36,531 nucleotides of DNA, from NCBI GenBank assembly GCA_032718475.1, contig JAUCBJ010000177.1, positions 1 to 36,531 of the forward strand, written 5' to 3'. The stretch comes from Nemertoderma westbladi. Lineage: Eukaryota > Xenacoelomorpha > Nemertodermatida > Nemertodermatidae. How positions within the stretch are numbered: the stretch's first letter is position 1; each line of letters starts with the position of its first letter. The notes under the pieces were generated by a model that searched no databases, was not told the origin of the DNA, and was given only the letters and a program-made list of their open reading frames with translations. The translations under genes were made by a program, and so were the position numbers. Shown piece after piece: positions 29,628 through 36,531 of the stretch.

Positions 29628-29770
29628 TTCATTTCTCAGGAGTCTGTATTGATCGCGTCCAGCGACGTCCCCGTCTTATAAGGTGCATGTGAGCTTCCTC
29701 CAGTCTTTTTTGTAGATGGTAACATTGCGAGTTGAACCATGGCTTTGATTTGCGCTTTCTTGGTTTAAAA
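29620..29770 (-). pseudogene. LINE linker region (between endonuclease and RT)
   Basis: On the minus strand it reads KPWFNSQCYHLQKRLEEAH, then RRGRRWTRSIQ, then after a frame change YRLLRNEYKE. This matches the PWF(N)-C-L-K-L...YR-LRNEYK block of non-LTR retrotransposons between endonuclease and RT. It is upstream of, and on the same strand as, the YADD fragment at 29 kb, so both may belong to one decayed insertion. Confidence 0.65.
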
Positions 29771-30145
29771 ACTAAAAGATATTTTTATACTGGACGAGCG
29801 TGACGAGATTCGTACATGGGGTTGCGAGTTTTTGGACAAAATTATAAACTTAGATATCAGCCCGCGCCCTTGCGCACGCCTCGAGCAACCATTGTCTTGT
29901 CATTAGCGAGAGTTTCTGCCCTTAGCAACGAACTTCCTTCCGGAGACCGTAGACTAGCCGGTGTAGTAGTCTAGTGTAGACGTTACTCATATAGATCGAG
30001 TGTTTTCTCATCAGTGATAGACCCTCTTGCCCCTTACTACCCTTGAGGTATTCGACCTCCCTGGATTATCACGAGTCCAGCGAAGAACTACTTGTCCCTC
30101 GAAGATCAAAATAAAAACATTGGAAATTTCGGTTCCTATTTAACA

Positions 30146-30241
30146 GGCGATAAGTTCCGAAAAACTCAGAACGGGGGGGGGGGGGGGGGGGGTGATAAGT
30201 TCCCAACAATAAGGGCGATACGATAAGGTTCCAGGGGCGAT
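30146..30241 (+). repeat. GGGCGATA motif cluster, second, with a G run
   Basis: Copies at 30146 (ggcgataagttcc), 30191 (ggtgataagttcc), 30213 and 30234 (gggcgata), with a poly(G) run at 30173-30192 between the first two. It is the inverted counterpart of 27825-27905. Confidence 0.7.
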
Positions 30242-30249
30242 ATAATGAG

Positions 30250-31080
30250 CGCAAATCTCTTGCGCAAAATTTGCAAAAAGCAGTTAAATAGGGGGTTTAC
30301 ATTCGACAAAGTGAATAAATGTATGTTGTGTTTGCATTGAAACAAACAGATAATTATTAATAATTCATAATTATTATATTTACAATATAATCATAATATA
30401 TGACGTAACAATTTACCAAATAATCACGAATGGCACAAGAAGAAATATTATTACACAACTGTGCAGTGCATTCAACATGCACTAAACGCAATATAGAACT
30501 GGAAAATAATTCAATTTTATACTTAGAAACGAAAATATAAAAAGGAAAAAATGGAAAGAAACACAAAAACATTTTTCACGTAAATAAAATTGGAATTGAC
30601 CATGTGCTAATTGCACCGCACGATATATTCCAGAAAAATAAGTTCTATCTATCAAATTCAAAATAAAGTTATTAATAATAAATATAGAGATAGGGCAATC
30701 ATAAAATATAATAGAATTCAAAAGTGAGTGCATTCAAATATATTTATATGCAAGAAGACTCCATATCTTTATTTAGTCCCAAAAATACGTGCCAAGCTGG
30801 AAAATTTACTAAAAATAAAAAACTATGAAAAGACTAAGGTAAAAACTACAAACATTTCAAAACAATTTGGAATTATAATAATATGGGAGGATGGGATATC
30901 ATCTATTTGTTCCCTGATTTATTAAACCAATATTTGGTAGTAAGCCATGTCATCAAATGGAGTATACAGTTCCTCTCACGAGCCACATCGGCAAATAAAA
31001 ACTTCTTATTTTATAGTGACCTATAACAAGGAGCACTTTTAAACAATTAATAAAAACAATTGCAGGGCTGAGCATAAAAA
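30250..31080. other. Non-coding AT-rich stretch
   Basis: No supported gene or repeat. The small frames are AT-rich noise. Confidence 0.45.
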
Positions 31081-31447
31081 GGCCCTATGTGACAAAAGTG
31101 TCATTCTGAGATAATCACACTTTTGCGTTTTTTTTACCTACACATTACAGTTGATGTTGGCATTCTGTATTTTTGCATGCAGGTACAGAACATAGATGTA
31201 CTTAAAAATCTTTACTTTCAAAAATTTTTTTTTCACAAACTTCAAAATTATTTCGCATATATCAGGCAGTATTGTTCATAAGACCCTTTTTGTTTATGTC
31301 TATGCGATTTTTACTGTACATAGTCTGACTATTTTACTCCAGGATATCAGGCAGTATTGTTCATATGATCTCAGAACCTTATTGGTAAGTCTCATAGGAC
31401 CTCTGTATGAGTATAACTCTGATTCTAAGAAAATGTCACATAAGACC
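31081..31447. mobile_element. Possible inverted-repeat element
   Basis: GGCCCTATGTGACA (31081-31094) and TGTCACATAAGACC (31434-31447) are near reverse complements. Inside, an exact 22-bp direct repeat occurs at 31259-31280 and 31344-31365. The ends resemble those of the element at 33238 (GTGTCATAAGGCC). Confidence 0.45.
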
Positions 31448-31654
31448 TTAATAGGCTCAACCCTTCAATTATACACTGAGATAAGCGAGTACGATTGTTA
31501 TACACAACTGCATAAATTACAATGGCAGTGGTAATTCACAATTAATAATAATAATATTTCGATTTATTATAATGAAAAAAAAATAAATATGAAAAGACCC
31601 ACTAACAAAAGACATACAAAAAGATCCGCAAAAGTGCCTCTGCATTAGTGCTTA

Positions 31655-32510
31655 AAGGGATGCATTACTCGTTACGCGCTAAATCCCTGGAGGGATGCAT
31701 TACTCGTTACGCGCTAACTCCATGGAGGGATGCATTACTCGTTACGCGCTAACTCCATGGAGGGATGCATTACTCGTTACGCGCTAACTCCATGGAGGGA
31801 TGCATTACTCGTTACGCGCTAACTCCATGGAGGGATGCATTACTCGTTACGCACTAACTCCATGGAGGGATGCATTACTCGTTACGCACTAACTCCAAGG
31901 ATGGATGCATTACTCGTTACGCACTAACTCCAAGAATGGATGCATTACTCGTTACGCGCTAACTCCAAGAATGGATGGATTACTCGTTACGTGCTAACTC
32001 CAAGGAGGGATGCATTACTCGTTACGCGCTAACTCCAAGAATGGATGGATTACTCGTTACGTGCTAACTCCAAGGAGGGATGCATTACTCGTTACGCGCT
32101 AACTCCATGGAGGGATGCATTACTCGTTACGCACTAACTCCATGGAGGGATGCATTACTCGTTACGCGCTAACTCCATGGAGGGATGCATTACTCGTTAC
32201 GCACTAACTCCAAGGATGGATGCATTACTCGTTACGCACTAACTCCAAGGATGGATGCATTACTCGTTACGCACTAACTCCAAGAATGGATGCATTACTC
32301 GTTACGCGCTAACTCCAAGAATGGATGCATTACTCGTTACGCATTAACTCCATGGAGGGATGCATTACTCGTTACGCACTAACTCCATGGAGGGATGCAT
32401 TACTCGTTACGCTCTAACTCCATGGAGGGATGCATTACTCGTTACGCGCTAATTCCAAGGAGGGATGCGTAACTGGATAACTCCATGGAGGATTGCGTTA
32501 CTCCTACCTT
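31655..32510. repeat. 35-bp satellite array, about 24 units
   Basis: The unit has core gatgcattactcgttacg, then cgctaactcca and tggagg. Units abut with no spacers. Variants (gcgct/gcact/gtgct; catggagg/caaggatgg/caagaatgg) recur in the same order about 350 bp apart (for example 31926 and 32276), showing a ten-unit higher-order duplication. The last units decay at 32460-32510. This is not a CRISPR array. Confidence 0.96.
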
Positions 32511-32519
32511 ACTCGCAAG

Positions 32520-33237
32520 GCTATTAATAGTAAGTTTCAGCGCAGTTTCAACTAAATTTATAACTTATTAAGTTATGGTACATTTTGGTTTGTATCGGAT
32601 TAGGGTTGGCATGGGATATCGGCATCCATTGAAGCTGTTATATAAACACTATAAATACAAAAAGAGGCACGAAGAGGTTCGGTAGAAAAGGTCGAAAATA
32701 AGTGACAGACAAACTATTTAAATAATATAGCTATTATAGGTTCACTGTTGAATGACATTACGATAAGATAAGGAACCATTCATTTACGTGCAGTTTAAAA
32801 ACAACACGGCCAACCCATAGACATATGTATATATACGTGTGCATCGTATAAAAAAAAACGAGCAAAAAAAGTGTAATTTTTTTAATAAATAAAGCATATC
32901 AACAAAAAATAGTAGAAACTAAAGGTCTATCAATATAGAAACGGGTTGGTTGGTCTTGGTACCCGTCAGTTGATAGGCCAATTGAGAAGGGGTCATTATT
33001 ATCTTTAATATTTTTTCCTTCCAATTATATATTTACATAAAATTCGGTGTTTGAATCACCAAAAATGCAAAATCTTGTGATTATCCACAGGTCCAATAAA
33101 ATAATTTGATGCTAATAGCACAGAAAGATTTGATAATATAAGATTATTATATCGGAGGTACATTATTGATAACACGTTTCATTGATTAAAGACAACAAAA
33201 TAAATGTAATTTAGTGATACAATATGTTCTAGCTTAG
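32520..33237. other. Non-coding AT-rich stretch
   Basis: No gene or clear repeat is seen. Confidence 0.45.
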
Positions 33238-33598
33238 GTGTCATAAGGCCTTAACTAAGTCAAAAATTGCAATTGTTCATGAGAGCCTAAAAAAGATATA
33301 GAGAGATATACGGCCATTCATTCTGCAGTAAAATATTGTCCAATAGGATTATTGGATTTCACTTTACTATACGTAATATTCATCACTTCCCATTGGTTAA
33401 AACTTTACATAGGGCCTTTCGCCTTTCTGCAGTAAAATATTGTCCGCTGGGATATAGGTCTTCACTTTACCACGCAATAATCATAACTTCCTATTGGTTA
33501 AAATGTTCAAAACTTCACCAGCTGATAGAGTATGTCTTAGTGTGGAATTGTATAAAATGGTAAAATCCTACAAAAATCGACTTTGGGCCTTATGACAC
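33238..33598. mobile_element. MITE-like element with an internal tandem duplication
   Basis: Termini GTGTCATAAGGCC (33238-33250) and GGCCTTATGACAC (33586-33598) are perfect reverse complements, with weaker pairing further in. Inside, two diverged copies of about 104 bp start at 33321 and 33425 (ttctgcagtaaaatattgtcc, then cttcacttta, then tcattggttaaaa-like). The target duplication is not clear. Confidence 0.75.
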
Positions 33599-34370
33599 GA
33601 TGTTAAATACGATTACATTTAAATACCTGATTCATAACAATAATAAACTATTTTAGAAGCTATTTAAATAATACAAATAAAGCGAGATTCAGTTACTGTC
33701 AATAAAACTTGCAACACAAAATAAAAATAGCTGGAAAAATGTCGTAATTTAACGATTAAAATGCGAATTCCCGCGCACCAAATGATCACCTAAACACATT
33801 TAGGATAGATTCACTTCAATAAATAGGTTAGCATGCCGTGCAGGTCGGCCTACCAGAAACTGAAAATATATATTCAGGACATTGAAAGGTATTAAGTTCC
33901 TTATAATAGTGTTTACCTGTGATAAAAATAATAATAATAATGATTAGTGATGGATGGATGATTTAAATAATAACTATATCGGTATAATAATGGATAATCA
34001 AATAATTTATTAATAATTATAATAAATAATAGCATTGCTAGCCCCTAATCATAGCATTGCTATTACTAATGCTAGCATTGATCGCACCCCTTTCCCACTA
34101 TATGTATATAAAATAATATCACTTACTGCTACTATAGCTGCATTGCTGACGGGGTGAGGTCGTATCACAGTCACATGGTCACAGAGATGAGTGAGGTATA
34201 TAATATTAAATAAACAGTTGGTAAAGGAAACTCACGTTCGCATCAACATATCTAGCTGTAATTTTGACTGCAACACACTTCTAGGCCTACCTAAAAACCT
34301 AAAAACAATCTTTCGCAGTAATATTATATACCCAGAACGTAGAATCACAAATTGTCTGAGAGTAAATCGA
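33599..34370. other. Probable 3' UTR and flank of the PAK gene
   Basis: This lies downstream of the PAK stop on the minus strand. A minus-strand AATAAA (plus-strand tttatt near 34003) could serve as the polyadenylation signal, giving a 3' UTR of about 370 nt. Short agcattgcta repeats lie at 34029-34080. No other gene is seen. Confidence 0.4.
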
Positions 34371-36060
<1,690 letters not shown>

Positions 36061-36531
36061 CTAGACGAGGTTAATATAGTTTATTTTATTGTTTTACTAA
36101 TAATAATTAAATCATTTACATTTGCTACTTGATAGACTGAATAGACTGATAAACTTGCTTGGGCAGCCACCAAACATCGAGGTCAGCCCTACGAAGGAAA
36201 ATATATGACAAGACACTACCTATAGAAACAGGGAACTTCACACCTGCCGAACTCCAAAGAAGCATTAAAAGCATGTCCAATAATAAAGCGAGTGGATTAG
36301 ATGAAATCCCAGCGGAGGTATGGAAAACCGGAGTGCTAAACAGACCATTATTGAATGTTTGCAACCGGATGTTAAAAGGGGAAAAGCCACCACCAATTTG
36401 GACTAAAGGTCAACTAAAGCCTCTCCCCAAGAAAGGAGACCTCGGCATACCAACAAACTATCGTGGGATCTGTCTGCTTGTGGTAGCTGCCAAAATATAC
36501 AATAAAATGATTCTATATAGGATTAGGCCTC
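36061..36531 (-). other. PAK intron (partial)
   Basis: This is sequence upstream of the penultimate exon, with a splice acceptor ctag at its low end. It is mostly the antisense LINE fragment. Confidence 0.7.
36143..36531 (+). pseudogene. LINE reverse transcriptase N-part, running off the right edge
   Basis: A plus-strand frame reads LLGQPPNIEVSPTKEN, then after a frame change YDKTLPIETGNFTPAELQRS, MSNNKASGLDEIPAEVWKTG, PPIWTKGQLKPLPKKGDLGI and NYRGICLLVVAAKIYNKMI. These are RT blocks 0 to 2 of a non-LTR retrotransposon (KA-GLDEIP-EVWK; LPKKGD---NYRGI). It lies upstream of the 36060 exon in antisense to PAK. The frame change near 36200 indicates decay, and the remainder is outside the window. 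Confidence 0.88.

Noticed and set aside
31655-32510. CRISPR array
   Set aside because: The 35-bp units abut directly with no unique spacers, there are no cas genes, and the context is an animal genome.

Overview
The window is nuclear DNA of an animal, most likely an aquatic invertebrate. It is AT-rich and dominated by repeats. Evidence for an animal: a BEL/Pao LTR retrotransposon, several LINE relics of metazoan type, tRNA-derived SINEs, an intact calcium-activated nucleotidase (CANT1) gene, and two spliced exons of a group II p21-activated kinase (PAK4/5/6 type) with canonical GT-AG borders. I could not fix the phylum from sequence alone.

Layout. 1-3.86 kb: pol region of a BEL/Pao element (RT, RNase H, integrase), cut by the left edge and broken by one +1 frame change, with a putative 3' LTR starting at 3874. 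3.9-5.4 kb: non-coding, with an imperfect 130-bp duplication and a GC-rich stem-loop leader. 5.48-9.71 kb: a two-ORF unit I do not recognise, made of a 1137-codon ORF overlapped in the +1 frame by a basic ORF with two zinc-knuckle-like motifs. It has a Gag-like layout but no polymerase, protease or integrase. It is the best candidate here for something undescribed. 9.7-13.9 kb: non-coding, with a perfect 37-bp minisatellite. 13.89-15.10 kb: CANT1 on the minus strand, in one exon.

15.5-25.7 kb: a nest of small mobile elements. These include LINE 3' relics, several tRNA-headed SINEs (one with an 11-bp target duplication), a 1167-bp foldback transposon with about 200-bp inverted termini and a 9-bp target duplication, further MITE-like inverted repeats, and a family of dispersed short repeats present in both orientations. 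26-30 kb: a foldback-bounded block holding a decayed L2/CR1-like LINE, a 57/63-bp minisatellite and a second LINE relic. 31.0-33.6 kb: a 35-bp satellite array with higher-order structure, flanked by two inverted-repeat elements with related termini. 34.37-36.06 kb: the last two coding exons of the PAK gene on the minus strand, whose 5' part lies beyond the right edge. LINE pieces lie in its introns in antisense orientation.

Only CANT1 and PAK look like conventional host genes. The rest is best read as repeat biology. No CRISPR, operon, rRNA or intact tRNA gene was seen.
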